DNA of 64,000 nt from Novosphingobium sp. (lineage in GTDB: Bacteria; Pseudomonadota; Alphaproteobacteria; Sphingomonadales; Sphingomonadaceae), in assembly GCA_024236215.1 (NCBI GenBank), contig JACKKX010000001.1:62001-126000 (forward strand), written 5' to 3'. The notes beneath the pieces are model-generated. The model worked only from the letters and a program-made list of their open reading frames with translations, did not search any database and was not told the origin of the DNA. Shown piece after piece: positions 40,772 to 50,790 of this stretch (the stretch's first letter is position 1; each line of letters starts with the position of its first letter). Made by a program: the position numbers and the translations under genes.

Positions 40772-42126
40772 GCCAGGACTCCTTCCAGGGCGGTGGCCAG
40801 AGCCTCGATATCCCCGGCGCTGGTGCATTCGCTGGTCGCCACCAGCAGACCGTTGGCAAGCTCGCCCGCCTGCGGATAGAGCCGCCCGAGTGAGACCCCG
40901 CCCAGCACCTGACGATCGGCCAGCTCGCGCACCACTTCGCGGGCATCGCGCGGCAGAATCACCGTGAATTCGTTGACGAAGGCGCTGTTCAGCACCGTGA
41001 CACCCGGAATCCTTGTCAGCCGGGCGGCGGCCGCGCGGGCACGATCATGGCCGATACGGGCAAGGCGGGCCAGCCCTTCGCCGCCCAGCAAGGTCATGTG
41101 AATACTGAAAGCCAGCGCGCAAAGCCCTGCATTGGTGCAGATATTGCTTGTCGCCTTCTCGCGCCGGATGTGCTGCTCGCGGGTTGAGAGGGTCAGCACG
41201 AAGCCGCGCCTGCCTTCGGCATCCACCGTCTCGCCGCACAGGCGCCCCGGCATCTGCCGCACGAACTTGTCGCGGCAGCCGAACAGGCCCAGATAGGGTC
41301 CGCCGAACTGCAAGCCTACGCCCAGCGACTGCCCTTCGCCCACCACGATATCGGCACCAAGCTTGCCCGGCGCCTCGATCAGGCCCAGCGCCACCGGCTC
41401 GGTCACCACCGCCACCAGCAGCGCGCCCTGGGCATGGGCAGCTTCGGCAATCGAGGCAAGATCGGGAATCCGGCCGAGAACGTCGGGATATTGCACCACC
41501 ACGCAGGATGTCTCACCGTCGATCGCGGCGATCAGTGCGGCGTCGTCGGGTTCCGCCGCAAGCTGCGGCACGCCAACATCGAGCATGTCGCCGGTGAAGC
41601 GCGCCATCGTCGCTGCTGTCGCCACGTAATGCGGGTGCAATCCTCCCGAGAGCACGGCCTTGGCACGCCGGGTCACCCGCCCGGCCATGGCGATGGCTTC
41701 CCAGCACGCGGTCGAGCCGTCGTACATCGAGGCATTGGCGACATCGACCCCGAACAGCCGCGCCACCTGGGTCTGGAACTCGAACAGCACCTGCAAGGTG
41801 CCTTGCGCAATTTCCGGCTGGTAGGGGGTGTAGGAGGTAAGGAATTCGCCGCGCTGGATCAGGTGATCGACGCTGGCTGGCACATGGTGACGATAGGCAC
41901 CCGCCCCGAGGAAGAACGGCACCGAACCGGCACTCAGATTGCACCCCGCCAGCGCTGCCATGTGCCGCTCCACCGCCATCTCGCTGGCGTGCATCGGCAA
42001 GCCGGCGATCGGCCCGGCCAGCCGCGCTTCGGCGGGCACGTCAACAAACAGCTCGTCGACTGTGCCGGCCCCGATCACTTCCAGCATTTCGGCGCGTTCG
42101 CCATCGCCCAGCGGCAGGTAGCGCAT
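40768..42126 (-). CDS. gcvPA: Glycine dehydrogenase (decarboxylating) subunit 1
   Basis: 452 residues, partner of GcvPB in the P-protein. [15 protein letters not shown] is the standard N-terminus, with [27 protein letters not shown] and [10 protein letters not shown] typical of the family. ATG 42126 lies four bases after the gcvH stop. Confidence 0.97.
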   Translation of the reverse strand: MRYLPLGDGERAEMLEVIGAGTVDELFVDVPAEARLAGPIAGLPMHASEMAVERHMAALAGCNLSAGSVPFFLGAGAYRHHVPASVDHLIQRGEFLTSYTPYQPEIAQGTLQVLFEFQTQVARLFGVDVANASMYDGSTACWEAIAMAGRVTRRAKAVLSGGLHPHYVATAATMARFTGDMLDVGVPQLAAEPDDAALIAAIDGETSCVVVQYPDVLGRIPDLASIAEAAHAQGALLVAVVTEPVALGLIEAPGKLGADIVVGEGQSLGVGLQFGGPYLGLFGCRDKFVRQMPGRLCGETVDAEGRRGFVLTLSTREQHIRREKATSNICTNAGLCALAFSIHMTLLGGEGLARLARIGHDRARAAAARLTRIPGVTVLNSAFVNEFTVILPRDAREVVRELADRQVLGGVSLGRLYPQAGELANGLLVATSECTSAGDIEALATALEGVLA

Positions 42127-42130
42127 CGCC

Positions 42131-42502
42131 TCAGAGCCCCGCAACGAACGCGTCGTAGGCGGCCTTGTCCATCAGGCTGGTCAGCTCGGACGGATCGCTC
42201 AGCGTCAGGCGGAACAACCAGCCACCGCTTTCGGGGTCGGTATTGACCAGCTCAGGCTCGTCGGCGAGCGCGGCGTTGCTTTCGCTGACCGTGCCGCTGG
42301 CGGGCGAATAGACGTCTGAGGCCGCCTTTACGCTGTCGACCACGCAGGGGGCTTCACCCTTGACAACGATTGCTCCGGCCTCGGGCAGCTCGACGAAGGT
42401 GATGTCGCCAAGCTGGCTCTGCGCATAGTCGGTGATCCCGACCGTGGCGCTGGCGCCGTCAACCTCGATCCATTCGTGGTCCTGGGTGTAATAGCGGGGC
42501 AT
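42131..42502 (-). CDS. gcvH: Glycine cleavage system H protein
   Basis: 123 residues, lipoylated shuttle of the glycine cleavage system. The lipoyl lysine is K59 in [14 protein letters not shown]; the surrounding beta-hybrid fold ([21 protein letters not shown]) is standard. It is 11 bases downstream of gcvT and four before gcvPA. Confidence 0.98.
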   Translation of the reverse strand: MPRYYTQDHEWIEVDGASATVGITDYAQSQLGDITFVELPEAGAIVVKGEAPCVVDSVKAASDVYSPASGTVSESNAALADEPELVNTDPESGGWLFRLTLSDPSELTSLMDKAAYDAFVAGL

Positions 42503-42513
42503 GGGTCAACTCC

Positions 42514-43647
42514 TCAGCGGTGATAGCGGTGGGGAACAAAGGGCATGGACACGACGCGGGCGGGCAGACGCTTGCCGCGCACGTCGACTTCAAGCGAAGT
42601 GCCATGTTCGCAATGCGCGGCAGCAACGTAGGCCATGGCGATGGGATGGCCGAGACTGGGTGAGAAACCACCCGAAGTCAGGGCGCCAACCTTTTCATCT
42701 CCGACAAAAACTTGCGCACCTTCGCGCGCTGCCTGGCGCCCGTCGAGCGCCAGCCCGATGCGCTTGCGCGGCGCGCCCGAGGCCAGTTCGGTCTGCACAC
42801 GCTCGGCCCCAGGGAACCCCCCTTCGGCGCGGCGGCGCTTGTTGATCGCAAAGGCCAGATCGGCTTCGATCGGAGAGGTTTCGTCCGAAAGATCGTGACC
42901 GTAGAGCGGCAGCCCGGCTTCAAGCCGCAACGAATCGCGCGCACCTAGGCCAATCGGCTTTACCTCGGGCTGCGCGCAGATCAGATCGGCGATTTGCGCT
43001 GCGTTTTCGGCCGGGATTGCGATCTCAAACCCGTCCTCACCGGTATAGCCCGAGCGGCTGATCCAGGCATCGATTCCGGCGATCTTGAATTGCCCGCCTT
43101 TCATGAAAGTCAGCGCCGAAAGCGGCCACTCGCCCGTTGTTACGCGCCCCAGCGCCTCGGCGGCCTTGGGGCCCTGCAGGGCCAGTAGTGCCGAGTCCTC
43201 AAGATGGGTCAGCGTCACCTCGTCGGGCAGATGCTCGCGCAGGTGGGCAATATCCTCCCACTTGGTCGCACCGTTGACCACCAGGTAGAACCCCGAGTTC
43301 CACCGCGTGACCATCAGATCGTCAAGAATTCCGCCGTTCTCATCGAGTAGCAGCGAATAGCGCGGGCCATAGGGCTTGAGCGTCGCAAAATCGATCGGCA
43401 GCACCGCTTCGAGCGCCGCTTCCACTCCCTCGCCGCTGACGAACAGCTGCCCCATGTGCGAAACATCAAACAGGCCGGCGCTTTCGCGGGTCCAGAGATG
43501 TTCGGCGATGATTCCCTCGTATTGCACCGGCATCCAGTATCCGGCGAATTCGACCATTCGCCCGCCACGCGCGCGGTGCCAGGCATCGAGAGGCAGGGTG
43601 CCGGTTTCGGGCGCCTCGCCCTCTTCCATCTCATGAATTCCGCTCAC
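42514..43647 (-). CDS. gcvT: Glycine cleavage system aminomethyltransferase T protein
   Basis: 377 residues from GTG 43647, tetrahydrofolate-dependent release of ammonia and methylene-THF. Conserved parts include FDVSHMGQ, GYTGEDGFEI and LGARDSLRLEAGLPLYGHDL. The GTG is chosen because GGGGAG lies five bases before it; ATG 43629 is an alternative. It is the first gene after the tandem glycine riboswitch, so glycine should induce gcvT-gcvH-gcvPA-gcvPB. Confidence 0.95.
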   Translation of the reverse strand: MSGIHEMEEGEAPETGTLPLDAWHRARGGRMVEFAGYWMPVQYEGIIAEHLWTRESAGLFDVSHMGQLFVSGEGVEAALEAVLPIDFATLKPYGPRYSLLLDENGGILDDLMVTRWNSGFYLVVNGATKWEDIAHLREHLPDEVTLTHLEDSALLALQGPKAAEALGRVTTGEWPLSALTFMKGGQFKIAGIDAWISRSGYTGEDGFEIAIPAENAAQIADLICAQPEVKPIGLGARDSLRLEAGLPLYGHDLSDETSPIEADLAFAINKRRRAEGGFPGAERVQTELASGAPRKRIGLALDGRQAAREGAQVFVGDEKVGALTSGGFSPSLGHPIAMAYVAAAHCEHGTSLEVDVRGKRLPARVVSMPFVPHRYHR

Positions 43648-43689
43648 AATCGCTCCCCGCACAGGTATGGCGCCCAATCAGCACCCCCT

Positions 43690-43890
43690 CTGTCACGGAA
43701 ACCTGAGAGCTTTCCCCCGGAGCGGTTCCGGGGTTACCCCTTCGGCGGCCCCGGACAGGTCCAGGGCACTTTCCAGAGCGTCGCTATCGACCCACGCGGT
43801 CCCTTTGCCTGAGAGATTCCGGGGCGGTTGCTCCTTCGGCGGCCAGCAATTCGCCCTATCCGACGAATCACCGGCGCTCTCCCGCGCGAT
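43690..43890 (-). ncRNA. Tandem glycine riboswitch upstream of gcvT
   Basis: Read on the minus strand, two glycine aptamers follow each other. The first (about 43890-43797) contains GCGGGAGAG, CGCCGAAGGAGCAA and CTCTCAGGCAAAGGGAC. The second (about 43790-43690) contains GCTCTGG, GCCGCCGAAGGGGTAAC and CTCTCAGGTTTCCGTGACAGAG. These are the class signatures of the cooperative glycine sensor. It ends about 43 bases before the gcvT start; no intrinsic terminator with a T-run is visible, so control may be translational through the GGGGAG site. It accounts for most of the 290-base gene-free stretch 43648-43937. Confidence 0.94.
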
Positions 43891-43937
43891 CAGCGACTGG
43901 TAGGGCGATGGCGCCTAGCCCCGCGCGAGTCAACGCC

Positions 43938-44627
43938 TCAGGCCGCGCCATCCCCGGCGCGGCGCGCGGCGCGCAAGATCGCGTCATGTTCATAGACGAA
44001 GCGCCCGGCGGCCTTTTCGCGGGTCAGGCCGACGATCGCCCGGGCGATGGTTTCATCGCGCACCGAGCGGTATTTGCGCCACTTGCCCTGCATCAGCAGA
44101 TCGGCAAGCGGACTGAGCAGCATGCCCAGCCCTTCCGCCGGGCGCAGCTCGCGCCGCGCACCGCGCAGCAGCCCCGGACGAATCACGTCGAGCCTGCCAA
44201 GCCTGAGCCGCCCCAGGGCTTGCTCCACCTCGCCCTTCACACGCAAGTAGAAGTTTTTTGATGAAGCATCTGCTCCAACTGAAGAAATCACGATCACTTG
44301 ACGTATCCCGCAATCGCGCGCGGCGCTGGCACAGGCCAGCACCAGATCGTGATCGACCGCCTTGAACGCCGCTTCATCGCCTCCAACCTTGCGGATCGTT
44401 GTGCCTAGCGCGCAGACCAGCACATCGGCATTGGCGGCGGCGATGGCATCGGCCCAGTTGGCCGGATCGGCCACCAGCACTTCCATCCGCGCGCCCTTGG
44501 GCAAGGCAATCTCGCGCCGCGCCACAGCGATGACGCGGATGTCGCTTCGCCCCACCGCCAGCCGGATCAGCGCCGAGCCGATCAGCCCCGAGGCCCCAAC
44601 CAATGCGATCCGCGTTACCTTAGACAT
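43938..44627 (-). CDS. NAD(P)-binding oxidoreductase, TIP30/HTATIP2-like
   Basis: 229 residues, atypical SDR. The dinucleotide-binding [11 protein letters not shown] opens the protein; [20 protein letters not shown] contains a Tyr-x3-Lys, and [17 protein letters not shown] is typical of TIP30-like proteins. Substrate unknown. Its start overlaps the dgt stop by eight bases. Confidence 0.86.
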   Translation of the reverse strand: MSKVTRIALVGASGLIGSALIRLAVGRSDIRVIAVARREIALPKGARMEVLVADPANWADAIAAANADVLVCALGTTIRKVGGDEAAFKAVDHDLVLACASAARDCGIRQVIVISSVGADASSKNFYLRVKGEVEQALGRLRLGRLDVIRPGLLRGARRELRPAEGLGMLLSPLADLLMQGKWRKYRSVRDETIARAIVGLTREKAAGRFVYEHDAILRAARRAGDGAA

Positions 44628-45780
44628 TGCTCAGCCCTTCCACGGGGCGGCCGTATATCCGGCCATGCGCGGAAATGGCAAAACGGTCGGTCATCCCGGC
44701 GATGTAGTCGGCGATATGGCGGCTGCGGGCGGGCTCTTCGGCCGGAATGCGGGCCAGCCAGCCCTGCTCCATCAGCGCCGGGTCCTGGGCATAGGCGGCA
44801 TAAAGCTCAGCCGTGACCGCGCGGGCGCGCTCGGCCGTCTCCAGCTGTTGGGGGTGATGATAGAGCCGTGCGTACATCAGCTCCTTGAGCCGCCGCTCGT
44901 TCTCGGTCAGCCCGGGTGAAAAAGCGGCGGTGGCACGCCCAGCCGCGCGTACCTCGGCGCTTGAGGCCAGATCGCGCGCGCGAACGGCCGTTTCGCCGAT
45001 CAGGTCGTTGACCATCAGCCCGATCTGGCTGCGCACCAGCTCGCGCTGGCGCCGCTCGGGAGGGGCGTGGGGAAACTTGCGTTCGATCGCGCGCCACTGG
45101 TCGGCGACGAAATCGAGCGCGAGCAACTCGTCGATGTCGAGAAATCCGGCGCGCAGCCCGTCGTCGATATCGTGGTTGTCATAGGCAATGTCGTCGGACA
45201 GCGCGGCGACCTGCGCTTCGAGCGAACCCCATTCGCGCAGGTCGAGCGGAAAGACGGCGTCGAGTTCTTCCAGCGCCCAGTTCACCTGCCCGACCGGGCC
45301 ATTGTGCTTGGCCAGCCCCTCCAGCAGCTCCCAGGTGAGGTTCAGCCCTTCATGCTCGCAATAGGGGCTTTCGAGCCGCATCAGCACCCTGAGGCACTGG
45401 GCATTGTGATCAAACCCGCCATAGCGGCCCAAGGCGTCGTTGAGCGCGTCTTCACCGGCATGGCCGAAGGGCGGATGGCCGATATCGTGGGCCAGGCACA
45501 GGGCCTCGGTCAGGTCCTCGTCGAGCCCCAATGCGCGGGCGATGACCCTGCCGATCTGCGCCACTTCAAGGCTGTGGGTCAGGCGGACCCTGTAATGATC
45601 GCCATCGGGTGCAATGAACACCTGGGTCTTGTGGCGCAAACGGCGAAAGGCGATCGAATGGACGATCCGGTCGCGATCGCGCTGGTATTCGCTGCGCGGC
45701 CCGCGTGCCAGCGATGCCTCGATCCCAAACTCGCGCCCACGGCTGCGCGCCGGGTCGCAGGCATAGGGAGCGCGGGTCAT
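44620..45780 (-). CDS. dgt: Deoxyguanosinetriphosphate triphosphohydrolase-like protein
   Basis: 386 residues, HD-domain phosphohydrolase that splits dGTP to deoxyguanosine and triphosphate. [13 protein letters not shown] and [17 protein letters not shown] give the metal-binding H...HD...D set. The shorter alphaproteobacterial form lacks extra inserts seen in enteric Dgt. ATG 45780 has GGGTGAG seven bases upstream; GTG 45792, which overlaps the racemase stop, is an alternative. Confidence 0.93.
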   Translation of the reverse strand: MTRAPYACDPARSRGREFGIEASLARGPRSEYQRDRDRIVHSIAFRRLRHKTQVFIAPDGDHYRVRLTHSLEVAQIGRVIARALGLDEDLTEALCLAHDIGHPPFGHAGEDALNDALGRYGGFDHNAQCLRVLMRLESPYCEHEGLNLTWELLEGLAKHNGPVGQVNWALEELDAVFPLDLREWGSLEAQVAALSDDIAYDNHDIDDGLRAGFLDIDELLALDFVADQWRAIERKFPHAPPERRQRELVRSQIGLMVNDLIGETAVRARDLASSAEVRAAGRATAAFSPGLTENERRLKELMYARLYHHPQQLETAERARAVTAELYAAYAQDPALMEQGWLARIPAEEPARSRHIADYIAGMTDRFAISAHGRIYGRPVEGLSNV

Positions 45781-45788
45781 AGTCTGGC

Positions 45789-46484
45789 TCACCCTTCGCC
45801 CAGGATCCATTCGACCGCAGCTTCGGCGTGGATCCGCGTGCAATCGTAAACTGGCAGGACATTGGCATCGACATCGACCACCATGTCGAGCTCGGTGCAG
45901 CCCAGCACAACGGCTTCGGCCCCATCCTGCTCAAGGTTGGTGAGGATCGTCTTGAGTTCGCGCTCGGCCTGACGGGTGGCCTTGCCCTGCAAAAGCTCGT
46001 CGTAGATGATCCGGTCAAGCGTTTCGACGAATTGCATTTCGGGGGGAAGCAGCTCGATATCGCGGGCGATCAGCTTTTGCCGGTAGAAGCTTTCGATCAT
46101 CACATTGCGGGTGCCGATCAGAGCCGCCTTCTTTACTCCGTCATCGGCCATCCGCGCGGCCACGCATTCGGCGATGTGAATGATCGGAACCGACACCGCT
46201 GTCTGGACCTGATCAAAGACCTTGTGCATCGCGTTGGCGCCAATCAGCAGCGCCGTGGCCCCTGCCGCTTCCAGCCGGCGGGCGGAATCGGCAAGCACCT
46301 CTGCGGCATGCTTCCATTCCTCCGCACCCGAAAGCCGGGCCATCGACGCGTAATCGAGGCTTTCGATCAACAGCGGCGCCGATGCCGGAAAGCCCTTGCG
46401 GGCCTGAACCAGCCGGTTGATCTGTTCGTAATAGGTACGGGTCGACAGCCAGGACATGCCGCCGATCAGGCCAATCTTGCGCAA
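45789..46484 (-). CDS. Aspartate/glutamate racemase family protein, first catalytic motif altered
   Basis: 231 residues with TTG start at 46484, giving the family N-terminus [17 protein letters not shown] lies nine bases upstream. The second catalytic cysteine is in VLGCTEL. The first motif reads GANAMHK, where relatives have Cys or Thr in (C/T)NTMH, so the usual two-base mechanism may be lost. It could be a one-base epimerase, a lyase or a binding protein. It precedes dgt on the same strand by eight bases. Confidence 0.85.
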   Translation of the reverse strand: MRKIGLIGGMSWLSTRTYYEQINRLVQARKGFPASAPLLIESLDYASMARLSGAEEWKHAAEVLADSARRLEAAGATALLIGANAMHKVFDQVQTAVSVPIIHIAECVAARMADDGVKKAALIGTRNVMIESFYRQKLIARDIELLPPEMQFVETLDRIIYDELLQGKATRQAERELKTILTNLEQDGAEAVVLGCTELDMVVDVDANVLPVYDCTRIHAEAAVEWILGEG

Positions 46485-46560
46485 ACGAATAACTCCCGCG
46501 GGAAAGCCCCTGTTTCGCCGGGCAATTAGGCGAGAGCGGCGCGAAGGTCCAGCGCCGCGC

Positions 46561-47544
46561 TCAGCGCATCCCCGCAATCCAGGCCCGGATCACCGGCTCG
46601 GCCGCGCTATCGCGGCTTTCCCGGCCAAGTTCGGGCATGGCCACCCCGCCTTCGGTGCTGGTAAAGCGATAGACCAGGATCGAGTGATCGGGTTCGCCGG
46701 GAACGATATCGAATTCGTGGCTCCCCGCGCCGCGCCCGGCCGCGACCGGACGCTTGTTGACGCCGAGTGCGAGCGAGTCCTGCTCCAGCCAGCCAAGGTA
46801 CAGCCCCGAGTTCGACGCGGCGCCTTGCGGGTTGTGGCAATGCGCGCAGTTGGCATCGAGATAGCCCCTGGCTGCCGCGGCGACCGGCGCGCTGGCGCGA
46901 TCTTCCCACAGGGGGATTCGGCGCGAGACCTGCGGCACCCTGTCGAGCCTGCCCGCCTTGGCAAAGGCCGCCAGCCATTGCGCCGAAAGGTTATAGGCCT
47001 TGGGCCCGATCGGCATGGTGATGCCTGCCAGGTTGTGGCAATCCTTGCACTGGTTCTTGTTGGGCACACCATAGGAAATCGCCTGGCCCGCAGGCGTAAC
47101 CAGATCGATCCGTCTGCCCGCCAGCGCCAGCCTTGCCTCGGTCTGCTCCGTATTCCAGACATAGGGGAGCGCCACCCAGCCATCGGCGCGGTGCAGCAGC
47201 ACCCGGGTTTCGACCAGCTTGTCGGCAAAGGCGAAGTGCTTGATCAGCGCGGAGCCAACCGGAAGGACGAGAAGTCCATCGCCTTGCGACCGCGCCTGCT
47301 TGCCGGGCGGGACATAGACGTACCGGCTTTTTTCGGCTCCATCGCTCCACAGCGGCGTCTGGAGACGGTACGGGGTGACACCGGCGGCAGGGCGGGTTCC
47401 CGCATCGTCGGCAAAGAAGCCGAACTCTGCGAGAGTTTGCGGGAAGGATGCGGCCACGACGGCGGCATCGTTAACCTGGCGCGGCGCGGGTTTCGCCGCC
47501 AGTACCGCCGCTGAAAGCAGCATAGCGGCGGCCAGCAGCCTCAT
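46561..47544 (-). CDS. SO2930-family di-haem c-type cytochrome
   Basis: 327 residues. A signal peptide (1-17) precedes a periplasmic domain with two c-haem sites, CKDCH and CAHCH, separated by about 75 residues. The pattern TPYRLQTPLWSDGAEKSRYVYVP matches the SO2930 family. The gene start overlaps the stop of the beta-helix gene (ATGA). The family is repeatedly found next to this beta-helix partner, but the function of the pair is unknown. Likely an electron carrier or peroxidase-like protein. Confidence 0.9.
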   Translation of the reverse strand: MRLLAAAMLLSAAVLAAKPAPRQVNDAAVVAASFPQTLAEFGFFADDAGTRPAAGVTPYRLQTPLWSDGAEKSRYVYVPPGKQARSQGDGLLVLPVGSALIKHFAFADKLVETRVLLHRADGWVALPYVWNTEQTEARLALAGRRIDLVTPAGQAISYGVPNKNQCKDCHNLAGITMPIGPKAYNLSAQWLAAFAKAGRLDRVPQVSRRIPLWEDRASAPVAAAARGYLDANCAHCHNPQGAASNSGLYLGWLEQDSLALGVNKRPVAAGRGAGSHEFDIVPGEPDHSILVYRFTSTEGGVAMPELGRESRDSAAEPVIRAWIAGMR

Positions 47545-48746
47545 GGCCGGGCGCGAGCGTCCAGCGCGGCTGAAGCGCCAAACCGGCCCGGTGCGACCAT
47601 GGCTCCCGGCTGGGGCCTGTCGATCAGCACCGGGCGCGCTTCAGCCATGCCAGCATCCGGCCCCGGCACGCCGAGCGAGAGGAAGCTCATCCCTTCTGGC
47701 ACGATCGGCTGGCTTGGTCCCACCCCGTCCCACACGACTGGTGGCAGCCGTCCTCCCAGCATCTGGGTCAATTGCGGCCCACCAGGCATCTGCGGATCAT
47801 CACCACCCCCGACATAGCTGTTTTCCTCAATCACCACCGATCGCGGCAGCGGGTTGTAAGCCTTGTCAGTAAACGGCTTGGGATAGGCCACGACCAGCAC
47901 ATGTGCCGTAGGATTGTGCGCAAGCCGGTTCATGCTGACCCACACCCCTTCGTTGGCCATCACCATGATTCCGGTGCCGCGCGGCACCCCGGCCACGATG
48001 TTGCCCTTGGGCGCAAAGTTCGGCGTATCATTGCCGACCACGGCATTATTCTTGATGATCGTATTTCCGCCGCCCATCACCGGCAGGTTGGGCAGATCGA
48101 ACACCAGGATGCCACCGGTGTTGCGGGTTACGAAATTGTCGGTCACCAGGGCATCGCGGCTGTTCTCGATCTCGATCCCGGCCACCGATTGCTCGACATA
48201 GTTGTAGCGCACGGTGATCGCCTTGGACTGGCCGACATAGATTCCGGCATCGCTCGCGCCCGAAACCTTGCAGCCGTCGACCAGCACCCCGGTGCTGGAA
48301 ACTGGATAGATCCCATAGGCGCCGTTGGTTTCCTTGGGCCCGCCGGTCCAGGTCACGCGGACGCGATAATAGACCACGTTATCGGCACCCTTGGACTTGA
48401 TCCCGTCGCCCTTGCTGTTCTCCACCGCGAAATCGCGCAGGGTAACTTCATCGGAGGTAACTAGCAGCCCCTCGCCCGCGCCCTTCTGGCCGGTGAAATC
48501 GAGCACGCTGGCATCCATTCCGGCGCCGCGCAGGGTAACGCCATCGACATCGAGGCTGAGCCCGTCGGTCAGCAAGAAGCGCCCTGCGCCGAGTTGCACG
48601 GTGTCCCCCGGCTCGGCGAGGATCAGCGCCTCCTGAAGGCGCGTCTGCGCGTCCTCACCGGCGGCGACATCGATGGTCTTGGCGTGGAGCGGGGCGGCCA
48701 GGGCAAGCGCCATGGCCGTGGCGGCGATCGTTTTCGGCATCCTCAT
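47541..48746 (-). CDS. Parallel beta-helix protein paired with SO2930 cytochrome
   Basis: 401 residues. A signal peptide (1-24) is followed by right-handed beta-helix rungs (GVTLRGAG, EVTLRDFAVENS, AITVRYNYVEQS, ALVTDNFVTRN), as in pectate-lyase-like folds. The C-terminal region (LGGRLPPVVWDG) is family-specific. A polysaccharide-binding or -cleaving role is plausible; no catalytic set is obvious. Start ATG 48746 or 48740. Coupled to the cytochrome gene. Confidence 0.87.
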   Translation of the reverse strand: MRMPKTIAATAMALALAAPLHAKTIDVAAGEDAQTRLQEALILAEPGDTVQLGAGRFLLTDGLSLDVDGVTLRGAGMDASVLDFTGQKGAGEGLLVTSDEVTLRDFAVENSKGDGIKSKGADNVVYYRVRVTWTGGPKETNGAYGIYPVSSTGVLVDGCKVSGASDAGIYVGQSKAITVRYNYVEQSVAGIEIENSRDALVTDNFVTRNTGGILVFDLPNLPVMGGGNTIIKNNAVVGNDTPNFAPKGNIVAGVPRGTGIMVMANEGVWVSMNRLAHNPTAHVLVVAYPKPFTDKAYNPLPRSVVIEENSYVGGGDDPQMPGGPQLTQMLGGRLPPVVWDGVGPSQPIVPEGMSFLSLGVPGPDAGMAEARPVLIDRPQPGAMVAPGRFGASAALDARARP

Positions 48747-48790
48747 GGAGACGCATGATGGACTGACAAGCTTGTAAGTCAACCGCCCGG

Positions 48791-49105
48791 TCAGCGCTTT
48801 TCGGGGGCCAGTCCGCTCATGCACAAGGCCGCCGAGCTGGCCGTCACCTCGATCGCCTTGGCATCGCCGACCCGGCGCACCGCGTTGACGTAGTCGGCCA
48901 GGCTGCGCTTTTCGCCCCTGAGCTGCTTGAGCTTCTGCAGCTGGCCGATCGAGAGCCGATCGGTCATCCGTTCGGCCATGCAGGCCGAATTTGCTTCGGA
49001 CAGGCCCGCATCGATCATGGCGCTCTTCACCTGACCGTAGGCCAGCTTGCTGGGCGAGCACGCGGCAAGGGCAAGCAGCGGCAGGATCAGCAGGGGTCTA
49101 TTCAT
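48791..49105 (-). CDS. Small lipoprotein
   Basis: 104 residues. A lipoprotein signal (LPLLALAAC, lipid Cys about residue 16) is followed by a helical domain with two more cysteines (NSACMAERM, SAALCMSG) that could form a disulfide. No family recognised. The ATG overlaps the stop of the permease gene by eight bases. Confidence 0.75.
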   Translation of the reverse strand: MNRPLLILPLLALAACSPSKLAYGQVKSAMIDAGLSEANSACMAERMTDRLSIGQLQKLKQLRGEKRSLADYVNAVRRVGDAKAIEVTASSAALCMSGLAPEKR

Positions 49106-50474
49106 CGATGTCGCTTCCCTTGAGGTCGATCGCTGGCCGTCCTTGCCTGATTCTCGCTTCATGCCAGATGAACGCCGCAGCAAAGATGCCCAGCAGCAAG
49201 GCCATCGACTTGCGTGCGGTGCCGGCATCGCTCCAGTTGGCCAGGATCACCCCTGCCCCGGCTCCGATCGCAATCAGAGGCACCAGCGGATGCAAGGGGA
49301 CCTTGAAGTTGTGTCCCAACAATCCGTGAGCGCGTCCAACGATCACGGCTGCGCCGATCAGGAAATACTCTGCGAAATTGCCGCTGACGATCAGCAGCAA
49401 GCGCTTTTCTCCCAGAAGCAGACAGGCTGCGCCCAGCGCCGCAAGCACCGTCGTGGCCCCGATCGGTGAGCGCAAGCGCGGATGAACGATCGCCAGCACC
49501 CGGTCTACCGCGCCGGGGAGAACCCCATCGCGTCCGATCGCGAAGAGCTGGCGCGAAAGCCCCATGATCGCTGCGATCAGCGCGTTGAAGATCGCCGCGA
49601 CCACGCCGATGGTCACCAATGTGCTCACCGTCGGGCCCGCGCTGATCCGCAGGAATTCGGCCATCGGTGCGTCGGCGGCAAGCACCTGCGGCAGATCGCC
49701 GATCGCCAGCACCACCAGCACCACCGGCACTGCAATGGTCACCGCCGCGATCAGCCCGGCCCAGGCGACCACCCGGCCGATCCGGCGGTGGGCCTGGTCC
49801 ATCTCTTCGGCGAAATACATCGCCCAGCCCGCACCCGCCGCCATCGACATGCCCGAGACCACCGCCAGCGCCATGGTCGCCAACGAGACCGGCTGCATTG
49901 CACCCTGGGTCAAGTGCAACGGGTGGAGCATGACATCGACGGGAGAGCGCACCATGTTAGTCGCCCCGGTCCATGCAAGCACGCCCAGCGCCGCCATTTC
50001 GACCGCCAGGAACAAGGCGATGACATGGGCGCCGCGTTTGATGTTCAGGCTGGCAACCACCGCAGCCAGCGCCATCGCCACCGCCGAAATCGCCAGTGGC
50101 GGCACCCCCGGCAACAATGCCCCTGCATAGGACCCCAGCCCCAGCGCGAAGAACGCCGCAATCGGGAAAATCAGCACCAGTCGCAGCGCCACATAACCGA
50201 AAGTCCAGCGCGGCCCGAGCACGGCATTGAGTGCAGGGTAGAGACCGCCCGCCCCCGGATAGGCCGCCGCCAGTTCGGCAAACAGCAGCGCGAACAGCGC
50301 CGAAAGCACGCCACCGGCAATGAAACCAAGCGCCGCGCCGGTCCCCGCCAGATGCAGCACGGCATTGCCGCCAAGGAAGACCGAAAGCACGGGCGAAAGC
50401 GCCGACACCGTCAGCATCAGCACCTCAAGCGGGGTCAGAACCCGCGCGAGCGATCCTGCCACGCCCGATGTCAT
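49098..50474 (-). CDS. APC superfamily amino acid permease
   Basis: 458 residues, about 12 transmembrane helices. SALSPVLSVFLGG near the N-terminus and AAYPGAGGLYPALNAVLGPRW fit the APC transporter family. SRQLFAIGRDGVLP is the conserved cytoplasmic loop. Substrate unknown; likely amino acids or amines. It follows the Cox IV mini-gene by 37 bases. Confidence 0.88.
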   Translation of the reverse strand: MTSGVAGSLARVLTPLEVLMLTVSALSPVLSVFLGGNAVLHLAGTGAALGFIAGGVLSALFALLFAELAAAYPGAGGLYPALNAVLGPRWTFGYVALRLVLIFPIAAFFALGLGSYAGALLPGVPPLAISAVAMALAAVVASLNIKRGAHVIALFLAVEMAALGVLAWTGATNMVRSPVDVMLHPLHLTQGAMQPVSLATMALAVVSGMSMAAGAGWAMYFAEEMDQAHRRIGRVVAWAGLIAAVTIAVPVVLVVLAIGDLPQVLAADAPMAEFLRISAGPTVSTLVTIGVVAAIFNALIAAIMGLSRQLFAIGRDGVLPGAVDRVLAIVHPRLRSPIGATTVLAALGAACLLLGEKRLLLIVSGNFAEYFLIGAAVIVGRAHGLLGHNFKVPLHPLVPLIAIGAGAGVILANWSDAGTARKSMALLLGIFAAAFIWHEARIRQGRPAIDLKGSDIDE

Positions 50475-50511
50475 CGCGCGGCGATCATCATGGCTGGGTT
50501 ATCCGCCCGGG

Positions 50512-50637
50512 TCAGCGTGAGATCATGTAGACCACGAAGACCGTAACCAGCGCGGTGAGGATCGTTCCCCACTTCACCAGCCCCAGAAAGCCCGAATAGG
50601 TCTGCTGGTGTGCCTTCATGTCGTTGCCGCTGGCCAT
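50512..50637 (-). CDS. aa3-type cytochrome c oxidase subunit IV
   Basis: 41 residues, too short to stand out by length. MASGNDMKAHQQTYSGFLGL followed by a single transmembrane helix (TILTALVTVFVVYMI) is the standard form of the alphaproteobacterial aa3 oxidase subunit IV. GGGGGA lies nine bases before the ATG. The other cox genes are not in the window; it sits in front of an amino acid permease. Confidence 0.88.
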   Translation of the reverse strand: MASGNDMKAHQQTYSGFLGLVKWGTILTALVTVFVVYMISR

Positions 50638-50790
50638 CGTATCAATCCCCCGAAACCGGAATGGTAGGTGCGTTTGGCGCCGCTCTATCGCCGGTGCCCG
50701 GCGAGTGCAAGGCGCGCAGCCTTAATCCGGTCTTTACCCAAGCACGCTATCCCCGCGCCCGGTACCAAACGAGGGCAAGCGAAGGGCACT

